In this document: in pieces, positions 8,187 through 14,998 of the stretch
How positions within the stretch are numbered: position 1 is the first letter of the stretch
Layout of the letters: each line of letters starts with the position of its first letter
NCBI GenBank assembly: GCA_937950315.1
Contig: CALFDU010000121.1
Location: 1-39,568 of the forward strand
Length of the DNA stretch: 39,568 nucleotides
DNA from: an uncultured Saprospiraceae bacterium
GTDB lineage: Bacteria > Bacteroidota > Bacteroidia > Chitinophagales > Saprospiraceae
Reading direction: 5' to 3'
Position numbers and translations under genes: made by a program
The notes under the pieces: generated by a model
Databases searched by the model: none
What the model saw: only the letters and a program-made list of their open reading frames with translations
Told to the model about the DNA's origin: nothing

Positions 8187-8777
8187 TCAGTTTTTCAAGT
8201 TCAAAAGATTGTTGATCATCGCATATTGTAAAAGCATGATGGTCTTGCCATCTTTAATATCTCCCTCCCCGATCATGTCATACGCCTCTTGAAAATCCAA
8301 CTCCAAGACTTCAATATTTTCTTGTTCTTCCGCTACTCCTCCGCCTTCGCTTTCTTTCATAGATGTATCGTACTCGGCTACAAAAAAGTACAGAATTTCG
8401 GTTACCGAACCAGGCGACATATAAGACTCGAATACCTTTTTCACCTTGCTCACTCGATACCCCGTTTCTTCCATCGTTTCTTTCTTGATACAGTCTTCCT
8501 GATTATCTTCATCCAGTTTGCCCGCACAGACTTCTATCAACATCCCATCTTCATTTCCATTTACATAAGTGGGCAATCTAAACTGCTTGGTCAAGACCAC
8601 AGATTTCATCTCTGCGTTGTACAAAAGAATCGCCGCGCCATTTCCTCTATCAAAACATTCTCGTTGGTGCTCTTCCCATTCGCCTTTGTTGTTCTGATAA
8701 TCGTAGCTTACCTTATTTAAAATAGACCAGTAGTCCGCCAGCAATTCGGTCTTTTTAATTTTGATTCTTTCGTTCAT
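8187..8777 (-). CDS. nudK: NudK-type GDP-mannose / nucleoside-diphosphate-sugar hydrolase (Nudix)
   Basis: The 196-residue protein has a Nudix box at residues 86-108, GKLDEDNQEDCIKKETMEET-G, with catalytic Glu100, Glu103 and Glu104. The text around it follows E. coli NudK closely: ESYMSPGSVTEILYFFVAEY, the Gly run GGGVAEEQENIEVLEL, and IKDGKTIMLLQY near the end. NudK hydrolyses GDP-mannose and related sugar nucleotides to GMP and sugar phosphate with Mg2+. It sits in the middle of the leftward run, 17 bp after the TrpF-like gene and 6 bp before the transglutaminase-like gene. Length matches the family (about 191-200). Confidence 0.85.
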   Translation of the reverse strand: MNERIKIKKTELLADYWSILNKVSYDYQNNKGEWEEHQRECFDRGNGAAILLYNAEMKSVVLTKQFRLPTYVNGNEDGMLIEVCAGKLDEDNQEDCIKKETMEETGYRVSKVKKVFESYMSPGSVTEILYFFVAEYDTSMKESEGGGVAEEQENIEVLELDFQEAYDMIGEGDIKDGKTIMLLQYAMINNLLNLKN

Positions 8778-8794
8778 TGTTCTTTATATTTTCA

Positions 8795-9466
8795 TCAAAT
8801 ATTGGATTTGGAATGCTCGACCAACTCATTAATAAAGGAAGTCAATTTCTGCTGATCAAGTTTCCCATTACTGCGTACTCCACTACACAAGTCTACCCCA
8901 TATGGCTTCACTACTTCCATGGCTTCTTGCACGTTATCGGCATTCAATCCACCTGCCAAAATCACAGGAATCGAAACTGCTTCTACGATCCTCTTACTCA
9001 ACTTCCAGTTGTGCGTCCTTCCGGTTCCTCCCAATTCCTTGGTCACCAAATTGGGATTGCCACTGTCCAATAAAATGGCATCTACAAAAGATTGAATGTG
9101 CACCGCTTCTTTGATTGAATTTTCATCTAGGACATGTATCACTTGCACCAATTTTACATGGGGCAATACTTTCTTGAGCCTTATCAATTCAGCATCACCA
9201 ACAGCATCCACCAATTGAATGGTGCTGGTTAATGTCTTCTTATGGTGACGGATGATTTGTTCGGCAGTAGTTTCACTAGTGAGTAGAAAAGTCTCGGTCG
9301 GAACATCTACATGGCTAGCTATTTCTTTGATGAGCGCATCATCTATAATTCCTGGACCACTGGGCATTGGTCCCACCAATCCAATGGCATCTGCCCCTTG
9401 AGCTACTGCTGTCTCCGCCTCTTCAACACTTCCAATACAACAAATTTTAACCCAGGGTTTTTGCAT
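8795..9466 (-). CDS. TrpF-like (beta/alpha)8 phosphoribosylanthranilate isomerase paralogue
   Basis: The 223 residues fit a phosphoribosylanthranilate isomerase barrel. The first strand WVKICCIGS carries Cys9 at the catalytic Cys position. The Asp in VDAILLDSG (Asp134) is at the general acid position. GGTGRTHNW and PVILAGGLNADNV, then VDLCSGVRSNGKLD, form the phosphate-binding loops. Canonical TrpF starts KICGIT. Here the second residue pair is CC-IGS and no other trp gene is near. It may be a bona fide stand-alone TrpF or a paralogue that acts on another phosphosugar. It is followed 17 bp on by nudK. Fold confidence is high, substrate confidence low. Confidence 0.75.
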   Translation of the reverse strand: MQKPWVKICCIGSVEEAETAVAQGADAIGLVGPMPSGPGIIDDALIKEIASHVDVPTETFLLTSETTAEQIIRHHKKTLTSTIQLVDAVGDAELIRLKKVLPHVKLVQVIHVLDENSIKEAVHIQSFVDAILLDSGNPNLVTKELGGTGRTHNWKLSKRIVEAVSIPVILAGGLNADNVQEAMEVVKPYGVDLCSGVRSNGKLDQQKLTSFINELVEHSKSNI

Positions 9467-9478
9467 ATATTTTTTTAC

Positions 9479-10000
9479 TTAAAAATTCATCCCCAAGCCG
9501 ATATAAAGCAACTCAAGATTACCTACACCAGCTCTGAACAAAAAATTATTCTTTTCATATCGAACCCCCACAGACCCGAATGCAACAGCAGACTCTTGGA
9601 TGGTGGTAGAATCGATCATTTCAACTGGGTCGATGCCGGGAGCAAAAGTATATCTCCCATAGGCTACTCCAGCATTGATTTCAACCCAGTACAACAATTG
9701 TACGACACTCAGCCCTAGGTAACTCTCATACCTTCTTGCCCCTGCTTCAAAGTCAAGATTGTTGGTCAAGTAATTACCATACATCAATCGACCTTTGGTT
9801 ACATAATCATCTTTATCAAGTATCAATCGTTCATAAGCTATTGAGGCTTGAGAAACGAAGATGACATTTCCGTAGTTGACATAAATAGAATTCTTCTTTC
9901 GACCTTCATCATATTGAGCTTGAACAGTAGCGCCGCAGAACAAGATGACTAAAAGGGATAACGCAATCTTTGAAATGATATTATTGGAAGTATGTACCAT
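9479..10000 (-). CDS. Small outer-membrane beta-barrel-like protein
   Basis: This 173-residue protein has an N-terminal signal peptide (ISKIALSLLVILFCGATVQA|QYDEG). It is rich in alternating aromatic/polar strands (SIYVNYGNVIFVSQASIAYERL, GSVGVRYEKNNFLFRAG) and ends in ...LLYIGLGMNF with the terminal Phe typical of Bacteroidota outer-membrane barrels. No named family is recognised. It is 12 bp upstream of the TrpF-like gene and 11 bp downstream of the TPR gene, in the same leftward operon. A structural outer-membrane role is inferred from the strand pattern. Confidence 0.65.
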   Translation of the reverse strand: MVHTSNNIISKIALSLLVILFCGATVQAQYDEGRKKNSIYVNYGNVIFVSQASIAYERLILDKDDYVTKGRLMYGNYLTNNLDFEAGARRYESYLGLSVVQLLYWVEINAGVAYGRYTFAPGIDPVEMIDSTTIQESAVAFGSVGVRYEKNNFLFRAGVGNLELLYIGLGMNF

Positions 10001-10011
10001 GAAAATAGTTC

Positions 10012-10752
10012 TTATGCTTTCTTTAAATGATTGTATTGATTTTTAATTTCTCGTATGATTGCTTTATTGATTCCTTTCTCATAAGAATCCATCGTATCTA
10101 CCTCTCGTAATAAAGTATCTAGTTTCTCTTTGGCCTGATCCACTTTGTTGGCTTCTTCCAAAAAGTAAACGTATTCTAATCTGTTTTGGTAATTGGCAAA
10201 CTGAAGATCCATCTCTTCAAAAACACCTTGGCTTTCATCTGTTTTACCCAATCGAAACAAAGACCATGCATAAGCTCTCTTCTCATTAGAATGGGCAAAT
10301 TCTTTTACCTTGCTTAATTGTCTTCCGTACTTTACCACTTCTTCGTGGTTCTCATTGAGGTATTGATTCTTGATGAGCTTCATCGCCAGACCCGGATCAT
10401 CACTATGAAGACCTGTGTTACAAGATTCATACAATTCAATGGCACGATCAAAATTACCTACCCGTGAATGCTCTTCTGCCAGTTCCATTTTATTGGCAAA
10501 GGTATTCGAGAACTCTAGTTCCTTTTCTAACTTATTGATCGTGTAATTTTTGACGAAAGTCCCCTTAACACCTTCTGCTACACGTGTAATATTTTTCTTA
10601 CTATAAAAATGAACATAGAGATATATAAGACTTCCCACAAATGGTAAAATAAAAATGAGAAACATCCACTTGTAGTCCACTTTATTAGAATAGGCGTGAT
10701 AGAGACAGAACACCTGCAGAACAACAATAAGCGGATAAAATCGAATCATACT
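10012..10752 (-). CDS. Membrane-anchored TPR-like protein
   Basis: From Met at 10752 the protein is 246 residues. An upstream in-frame ATG at 10815 would add 21 residues that look non-coding (MFFLKSFHNLLIIHQLQSDI), and MIRFYPLIVVLQVFC is a natural membrane start. Two membrane segments (YPLIVVLQVFCLYHAY and WMFLIFILPFVGSLIYLYVH) resemble the PLDc_N-type helical hairpin found at the start of cardiolipin synthases. They are followed by helical repeats such as AEEHSRVGNFDRAIELYESC and VEYVYFLEEANKVDQAKEKL, which fit TPR-like units. It probably holds a soluble TPR domain at the inner membrane for protein contacts. No partner is known. Confidence 0.65.
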   Translation of the reverse strand, partial: SMIRFYPLIVVLQVFCLYHAYSNKVDYKWMFLIFILPFVGSLIYLYVHFYSKKNITRVAEGVKGTFVKNYTINKLEKELEFSNTFANKMELAEEHSRVGNFDRAIELYESCNTGLHSDDPGLAMKLIKNQYLNENHEEVVKYGRQLSKVKEFAHSNEKRAYAWSLFRLGKTDESQGVFEEMDLQFANYQNRLEYVYFLEEANKVDQAKEKLDTLLREVDTMDSYEKGINKAIIREIKNQYNHLKKA

Positions 10753-10888
10753 ATGTATATCAGATTGAAGTTGATGAATGATCAGTAAGTTATGAAATGA
10801 TTTTAAAAAGAACAATTAATTCACACGTCGCCATGCCCAATTGGCTTATCCTAGTATTAAGCAGCCAAAACATGGAATTATATTGTCT

Positions 10889-11206
10889 TTAAGTTCCTTC
10901 TATATTTTTTCTACCGGCTCTACCCCACAAAAGAAGGAGAATACCGCAAAGTAGTAAATGCAGCATGGGTAGAGAGGCAATCAGAATTGATCCAGAAGGA
11001 TTGTGCTTGATACTATAATACGCAGTAGCAGGATACAACAAAGACCCAATCATAAATGCTTTGGAAACAAAAAGCAAGTACATGGATTCTTTGCCGCTTC
11101 TGTGCCCAGCCAAAGACATGATCGATGCCAATAGTATCGCTGGATAAGCCAATATGGGTATAAAAGTCAACACTTTTAATACAAGTAGTATATTGTCATT
11201 TGTCAT
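10889..11206 (-). CDS. Small integral membrane protein
   Basis: The 105-residue protein has three hydrophobic segments (about residues 9-30, VLTFIPILAYPAILLASIM; 45-65, SKAFMIGSLLYPATAYYS; 74-93, ILIASLPMLHLLLCGILLLL) and a positive C-terminus (GRAGRKNIEGT). I do not recognise a family. It is the first gene of the leftward run, followed after about 136 bp by the TPR gene (from its likely start). Its upstream region (11207-11345) faces the divergent pirin gene. Confidence 0.6.
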   Translation of the reverse strand: MTNDNILLVLKVLTFIPILAYPAILLASIMSLAGHRSGKESMYLLFVSKAFMIGSLLYPATAYYSIKHNPSGSILIASLPMLHLLLCGILLLLWGRAGRKNIEGT

Positions 11207-11345
11207 TGATCCGAATTACCTTACAAACTTGGCGAATTATCTTCGATTATTGAAATCAATCAAATGCAAAAGCCCCTATTTCTAAGGATAAAAACGCAAA
11301 CCAAAACTAAAGCCCCGTTCATCTGTTTATCTCAAAACAATTTAC

Positions 11346-12362
11346 ATGTCTTCTAGCATCTTATCCATCCAAGCCATGTCTTTTCCATGGCAAACCCAAG
11401 ATCCATTTTTATTCTGTGCACACCATCGCGATGAATACCCAAAAGGCAATGACAAAATGGGATTGAATCCGACCGACTTGACAGGTCGCAACATGGGGTC
11501 AGATTTTACCATCAAGGACGGTTACAGAATGTATCATGGCAGCATGGTGCCTGGATTTCCGTACCACCCTCATCGAGGATTTGAAACCATCACCATCAAC
11601 AAAGAAGGTTTTGTGGACCACAGTGATTCGATGGGTGCATCTGGAAGATTCGGTGCAGGTGATGTGCAATGGATGACTGCTGGCAAAGGGGTTCTACATT
11701 CGGAGATGTTTCCATTGATTGAAGAAGAAAAAGAAAATCCACTTGAAATCTTTCAAGTGTGGTTGAATCTACCTAAAGTAAGTAAGTTTGTCGACCCACA
11801 TTTTAAAATGTTGTGGTCAGACATGATCCCAGTTATCACCGAACAAGATGAGCAAGGACACAGTACCACCATTGATGTCATCGCTGGACAATACAAAGAA
11901 ACACAAGCTCCATCCCCGACGCCAAACTCTTGGGCAGCCAATCCAGAAAATGGCGTTTCAGTATTGACCATCAAGATGGACGCACAAGGACAATGGACCA
12001 TTCCCGCAACGGACAAAGCGGTGAATAGAAGTATCTATTTTTATCGCGGTGCAAGTTTAAAAATCGAGGACCAAGTCATCCAAGAATACCACAAAATTGA
12101 TCTTGATCCTGCTACAGCAACCACACTCATCAATGGCGATCAAGAAGGATACATATTGATGTTACAAGGAAAACCGATTGGAGAACCGGTGGCACAACAT
12201 GGGCCTTTTGTGATGAATACTGCGGAAGAAATCCAGGAGGCATTTGCAGAGTACCGCCGCACTCAGTTTGGCGGATGGCCTTGGCCGATGCAAGAGCAGG
12301 TACATGATCGAGAAGCCGGGAGGTTTGCGATCCATGCCGATGGGACGAAAGAAAATAAATAA
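11346..12362 (+). CDS. Pirin family protein
   Basis: The 338-residue bicupin keeps the pirin metal site: YHPHRGFETITI (His74, His76) and AGKGVLHSEM (His118, Glu120), with the 42/44-residue spacing seen in pirins (His56, His58, His101, Glu103). DHSDSMGASGRFGAGDVQWM is the pirin inter-strand signature. Pirins are Fe-binding cupins described variously as transcription cofactors or quercetin dioxygenases. Bacterial members vary in role. It is longer than the usual about 235-290 residues, with a C-terminal extension about 60 residues long (FGGWPWPMQEQVHDREAG). It is transcribed alone, divergent from the membrane gene at 11206. Confidence 0.85.
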   Translation: MSSSILSIQAMSFPWQTQDPFLFCAHHRDEYPKGNDKMGLNPTDLTGRNMGSDFTIKDGYRMYHGSMVPGFPYHPHRGFETITINKEGFVDHSDSMGASGRFGAGDVQWMTAGKGVLHSEMFPLIEEEKENPLEIFQVWLNLPKVSKFVDPHFKMLWSDMIPVITEQDEQGHSTTIDVIAGQYKETQAPSPTPNSWAANPENGVSVLTIKMDAQGQWTIPATDKAVNRSIYFYRGASLKIEDQVIQEYHKIDLDPATATTLINGDQEGYILMLQGKPIGEPVAQHGPFVMNTAEEIQEAFAEYRRTQFGGWPWPMQEQVHDREAGRFAIHADGTKENK

Positions 12363-12481
12363 AGGGATATTTTTGCTACTGGAAGATAAGATTCATTTTC
12401 TCGCTTCCGCAAATGATTATGAAATCGTTTTCCAATCAAGAAGTAGGCATTTGGATAATGATCTATTTATGTAATCCTTCA

Positions 12482-13003
12482 TTAGCTAATCTTGTTTAAT
12501 TCTATTGTCTTGATTGATTGTCGTAAGCCAGCTTTCAATAAATCCTCAACATTTTTTTCAATGAATTTAGTTTGAGTAAGGTCTTCGCTGCTGCACATTA
12601 TAAAAACATAATCCCTATAAAAATCATCAACAACTATGTCTACACCGTAGATATTTACACCTTTTGATTTTTGCATTAGTCTCTTAAATAAAATACTCCT
12701 ACTTTTTGCAGATCTATCTTTATCACTACATATGCACATAACGATCGATTTAAACTCGTTTATGAACCATACAATTTCAGACCCAATAGTTTGCATTATT
12801 TTAGCATCGTGACCTTTAAGAACGTTGTCGGTCATTTCCCTATCAAAAACAATTTCGTTCAAAACCGTATTATTTTCATCATCTAGGTAACTTGATGAAT
12901 CCAAAAATGAAACTATATATTTACAATTAAGCTTTTCGCTGAAGAATTCAGAGAAGATTTTATCTTCTATTTGATATCGTGAGGTCTTGTATAAATTAGA
13001 CAA
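12482..13003 (-). CDS. DUF6169-like protein of unknown function
   Basis: The 173-residue protein is soluble and rich in Ile, Asp and Lys. The core YICD-like segment reads IVMCICSDKDRSAKSRSILF, which recalls the C-D-x-x-D-x-R-x-x-x-R-x-x-L-F block of the Bacteroidota DUF6169 family. That link is from memory and unsearched. It follows a 47-codon gene by 18 bp, in the same direction. This layout of a small basic protein plus a medium one, at the edge of a cluster of antitoxin genes, resembles a toxin-antitoxin pair, but there is no direct proof. Its AT content is higher than the pirin gene just left. Confidence 0.55.
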   Translation of the reverse strand: MSNLYKTSRYQIEDKIFSEFFSEKLNCKYIVSFLDSSSYLDDENNTVLNEIVFDREMTDNVLKGHDAKIMQTIGSEIVWFINEFKSIVMCICSDKDRSAKSRSILFKRLMQKSKGVNIYGVDIVVDDFYRDYVFIMCSSEDLTQTKFIEKNVEDLLKAGLRQSIKTIELNKIS

Positions 13004-13021
13004 TATTAAAGAGGTAAGACA

Positions 13022-13165
13022 CTAGTTAAGTTTCTTTGCTCCTTTTTTTAAGGAATTATATTCACCTTTTCTAATAGCCTTGAGCCTTAACTCTTTATTG
13101 TCTTTTAATTTCTGCAACAATGGTAATGAAGGAGAATCTTTTTTGATCTTAATTGTCGTTTTCAT
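13022..13165 (-). CDS. Small basic 47-residue protein, first gene of a pair with the DUF6169-like gene
   Basis: ATG at 13165 opens MKTTIKIKKDSPSLPLLQKL and continues as a very basic protein to ...YNSLKKGAKKLN and a TAG stop. It has 16 Lys or Arg in 47 residues. The start is 10 bp from a motif repeated exactly 100 bp further upstream. It stops 18 bp before the DUF6169-like ATG, so the two are likely one operon. Size, charge and position suit an antitoxin or a small regulator. No family is recognised. Confidence 0.55.
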   Translation of the reverse strand: MKTTIKIKKDSPSLPLLQKLKDNKELRLKAIRKGEYNSLKKGAKKLN

Positions 13166-13522
13166 AGCGAACGCATTATTAATACTAGAACGAAGATAAT
13201 AATTAAATAGTTCAAAATATCCTTAAATTAAGAATTTTGACTTTCAACTTACCTCTTCATTCAAATTTCTATAAATTATTAATACTATAGAACGGTTACA
13301 ATATTTAAAAATTAATGCAATGCACAAACTCTTGTTTACTTGAAAATTACGATAATTTATTTTTTTATCTATGTGATACAAGTTCTTTACGAAGAATACA
13401 ATAATGCCTACCCTAGATTTGTGTAGTATCTAAAAATAGAAAGAAAATTAAAGGTGTAAATAAGAATTTCAATACAATTGTTTTTATTACCAATTATTGG
13501 TAGTTTTAATAAAAGCTCGAAA
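13166..13522. promoter_or_regulatory. Divergent regulatory region between the 47-aa gene and parD
   Basis: This is a 357-bp, very AT-rich gap. Two direct copies of ATTATTAATACTA(TA)GAACG start at 13175 and 13275, exactly 100 bp apart. The first is 10 bp upstream of the leftward 47-aa gene. On the parD side a perfect odd palindrome TACCAAT-T-ATTGGTA spans 13488-13502, 20 bp upstream of the chosen parD start, and suits a ribbon-helix-helix operator. No gene is seen in between. Confidence 0.55.
13488..13502 (+). promoter_or_regulatory. Perfect 15-bp palindrome, candidate ParD operator
   Basis: TACCAAT and ATTGGTA face each other across one T. ParD-type ribbon-helix-helix proteins bind such short palindromes ahead of their own operon. 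An upstream in-frame ATG at 13478 would put this palindrome inside the coding region, which is one reason to prefer the start at 13523. Confidence 0.5.
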
Positions 13523-13774
13523 ATGAGAAAGAATAGATCTATAGCACTGGGAAAAAGATATGATCATTTCATTCAGCAAATAGTGAGCGAAGGAAGATAT
13601 AAAAATGCAAGCGAAGTTATTAGAGCTGGCTTAAGGTTACTCGAAACAGAGGAACAAAAGTTCATGGCTCTACAACAAGCAATTAATGAAGGAATAGATA
13701 GCGGAATTACAGTAGGTTTCGAGCCAGGCGAACACCTTAAACAACTCAAACTCCAAAGAAAAAAGAATGCCTAA
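13523..13774 (+). CDS. parD: ParD-family ribbon-helix-helix antitoxin
   Basis: From ATG 13523 the protein is 83 residues, the normal ParD size. MRKNRSIALGKRYDHFIQQI is the RHH strand and first helix. SEGRYKNASEVIRAGLRLLE is the strongly conserved second part (G-R-Y-x-N-A-S-E-V-I-R-x-G-L-R-L-L-E), and the tail FEPGEHLKQLKLQRKKNA would wrap the toxin. Antitoxins of this type bind ParE and repress the operon. The stop overlaps the ATG of a parE relic by 8 nt (ATGCCTAA), the usual parDE layout. The toxin is dead (see next entry), so ParD is now an orphan that could still repress its own promoter or neutralise ParE toxins coded elsewhere. Confidence 0.85.
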   Translation: MRKNRSIALGKRYDHFIQQIVSEGRYKNASEVIRAGLRLLETEEQKFMALQQAINEGIDSGITVGFEPGEHLKQLKLQRKKNA

Positions 13775-13901
13775 ACTAGGATTCAAATTTACCAAAACGT
13801 CGGTTTAAAATCTTTCTTCTATATGGAATTGTCCTTTTGATACTTGACCTAAAAAACAAGCAGATCTTTATTACAAATCTATTATCGAAGGGTGCAAATA
13901 G
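13767..13901 (+). pseudogene. parE: parE toxin remnant, inactivated by in-frame nonsense codons
   Basis: Starting at ATG 13767, one uninterrupted reading frame gives MPKLGFKFTKTSV-stop-NLSSIWNCPFDT-stop-PKKQADLYYKSIIEGCK-stop. This matches the N-terminal half of ParE (typical text: ...V-E-D-L-S-x-I-W-x-Y-T...W-S-E-x-Q-A-D-x-Y-Y). The stops are TAA at 13806-13808, where Glu is expected, TGA at 13845-13847, where Trp is expected, and TAG at 13899-13901. No frameshift is needed, so point mutation rather than sequencing error is likely. The C-terminal half, with the catalytic or gyrase-binding tail, is absent. Confidence 0.85.
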
Positions 13902-13933
13902 ATAGTCAAATATTCGGAAATTAGAATACAAAG

Positions 13934-14236
13934 ATGAAAACAATAAAAACTAAAAGTCTTAATGAGTTAAAGACGAAATATTATGGTAAAAGAGGTACTC
14001 AAAAAAGAGAATCCCTTGAAGAAGGATATGAAACTTTCAAAATTGGGTACTTAATCAAAGAGGCGCGAAAAAAGAAAGGCTTAACGCAACAAGAATTGGC
14101 AGATAAAGTTGGAACAACAAAATCTTATATTTCCAAAATAGAAAACAATATAAAAGAAGCTAGAATTTCTACCCTACAAAAAATTGTTGAGGACGGGTTT
14201 GGAGGAAATCTCGAATTGAAAATAAATTTTGGATAA
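13934..14236 (+). CDS. HigA-type helix-turn-helix antitoxin, without an intact toxin partner
   Basis: This 100-residue protein has an N-terminal leader typical of HigA-like antitoxins that follow RelE/Gp49-type toxins (MKTIKTKSLNELKTKYYGKR, then RESLEEGYETFKIG). Its Cro/C1 helix-turn-helix is at about residues 43-68 (ARKKKGLTQQELADKVGTTK then SYISKIENN). In such pairs the toxin normally lies just upstream and overlaps the antitoxin start. Here the upstream DNA holds only the parE relic. A 15-codon open stretch (13906-13950, SNIRKLEYKDENNKN, stop at 13951-13953) overlaps the ATG and looks like the last residues of a HigB-type toxin. The antitoxin is therefore an orphan or a solitary regulator. 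Confidence 0.75.
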   Translation: MKTIKTKSLNELKTKYYGKRGTQKRESLEEGYETFKIGYLIKEARKKKGLTQQELADKVGTTKSYISKIENNIKEARISTLQKIVEDGFGGNLELKINFG

Positions 14237-14262
14237 AAAAAGGCACTAAGAACCTGCTTTTT
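14235..14262. terminator. Weak bidirectional terminator between convergent genes
   Basis: AAAAAAAGGCA (14235-14245) and TGCTTTTT (14255-14262) pair with one bulge and end in T or A runs on both strands. It sits between the ends of the rightward antitoxin gene and the leftward FecR-like gene. Confidence 0.4.
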
Positions 14263-14281
14263 ACACTCACTAAAAAACCTC

Positions 14282-14998
14282 CTACAACTTATCTATCACG
14301 ATCTTTCTACCTACCAACCGCTGGTAAGACAACTTCATTGGCATGCAGATCTGCTCGAGCGCTTTATCCAAATTAAAGTGATTGAAGGTGCCAGAGAATT
14401 CCATGTCATCGACGGTAGAAACTACCTCCATGTCAAACTGACGTTCAAGCTCTTCGCAGACATCTTTCATCGTCACTTCATAAAACCGCATGATGCCGCC
14501 CAACCAAAGTGGCTCCTTGCCTCGGATTGCAGATACTTCTCTTGCTGAACCTTTCACCACATTCAATGCCTGCCCACCCTTCAATGGTATGGCTTGATCC
14601 TCCAATTCGACCACCGCACTACCCGAGTAATTTTCTACATACAAATTATCACCCCAAGCGCGGACATTAAAATTGGCAGCGGTGGCCTGAATGTTTCCTT
14701 TGTTCGTTTTGACTTTGATAGAGACATTTTCCGGAACTAAGAAATGGGCTTCACCTATAAGATCAAGGATCGCAGAATTCAATGGAGTCTTTATCGAAGA
14801 ACCATCATTGAGCGTACCCTCAGTTCCGTCATCAAATTTAAATTTCTTATTGAGATTGACCGGTGCAGAAAATTCTACATATTCGGTTGATTGTACGTTG
14901 TTTAAAATAAAAAAAGCAACTATTGCAAGCAGCAACAGTATCAATAAAGTACTGGATCTTTTTTTACTTCTTCTACTGGTTCGATCTCTGTCTATCAA
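14282..14998 (-). CDS. FecR-like single-pass membrane protein with C-terminal secretin/STN-like (DUF4974-like) domain
   Basis: The protein has 238 residues. A basic cytoplasmic N-terminus (MIDRDRTSRRSKKRSS) is followed by one membrane helix (TLLILLLLAIVAFFILNN), then a FecR-like periplasmic beta domain (EYVEFSAPVNLNKKFKFDDG, ...FNVRAWGDNLYVENYSGSA). The C-terminal domain (VTMKDVCEELERQFDMEV..., DKALEQICMPMKLSYQRLVG) has the fold pattern of DUF4974. Classical Bacteroidota FecR proteins are anti-sigma factors with a sigma gene next door and a longer N-terminal ASD region. Here the cytoplasmic part is only about 17 residues and no ECF sigma gene is present. Its start overlaps the MFS exporter stop by 4 nt (ATGA type), so the two are co-expressed. 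Confidence 0.7.
   Translation of the reverse strand: MIDRDRTSRRSKKRSSTLLILLLLAIVAFFILNNVQSTEYVEFSAPVNLNKKFKFDDGTEGTLNDGSSIKTPLNSAILDLIGEAHFLVPENVSIKVKTNKGNIQATAANFNVRAWGDNLYVENYSGSAVVELEDQAIPLKGGQALNVVKGSAREVSAIRGKEPLWLGGIMRFYEVTMKDVCEELERQFDMEVVSTVDDMEFSGTFNHFNLDKALEQICMPMKLSYQRLVGRKIVIDKL

Noticed and set aside
12244-12474. Open frame overlapping the end of the pirin gene
   Set aside because: It mostly reads the pirin 3' end in another frame and has no independent support.
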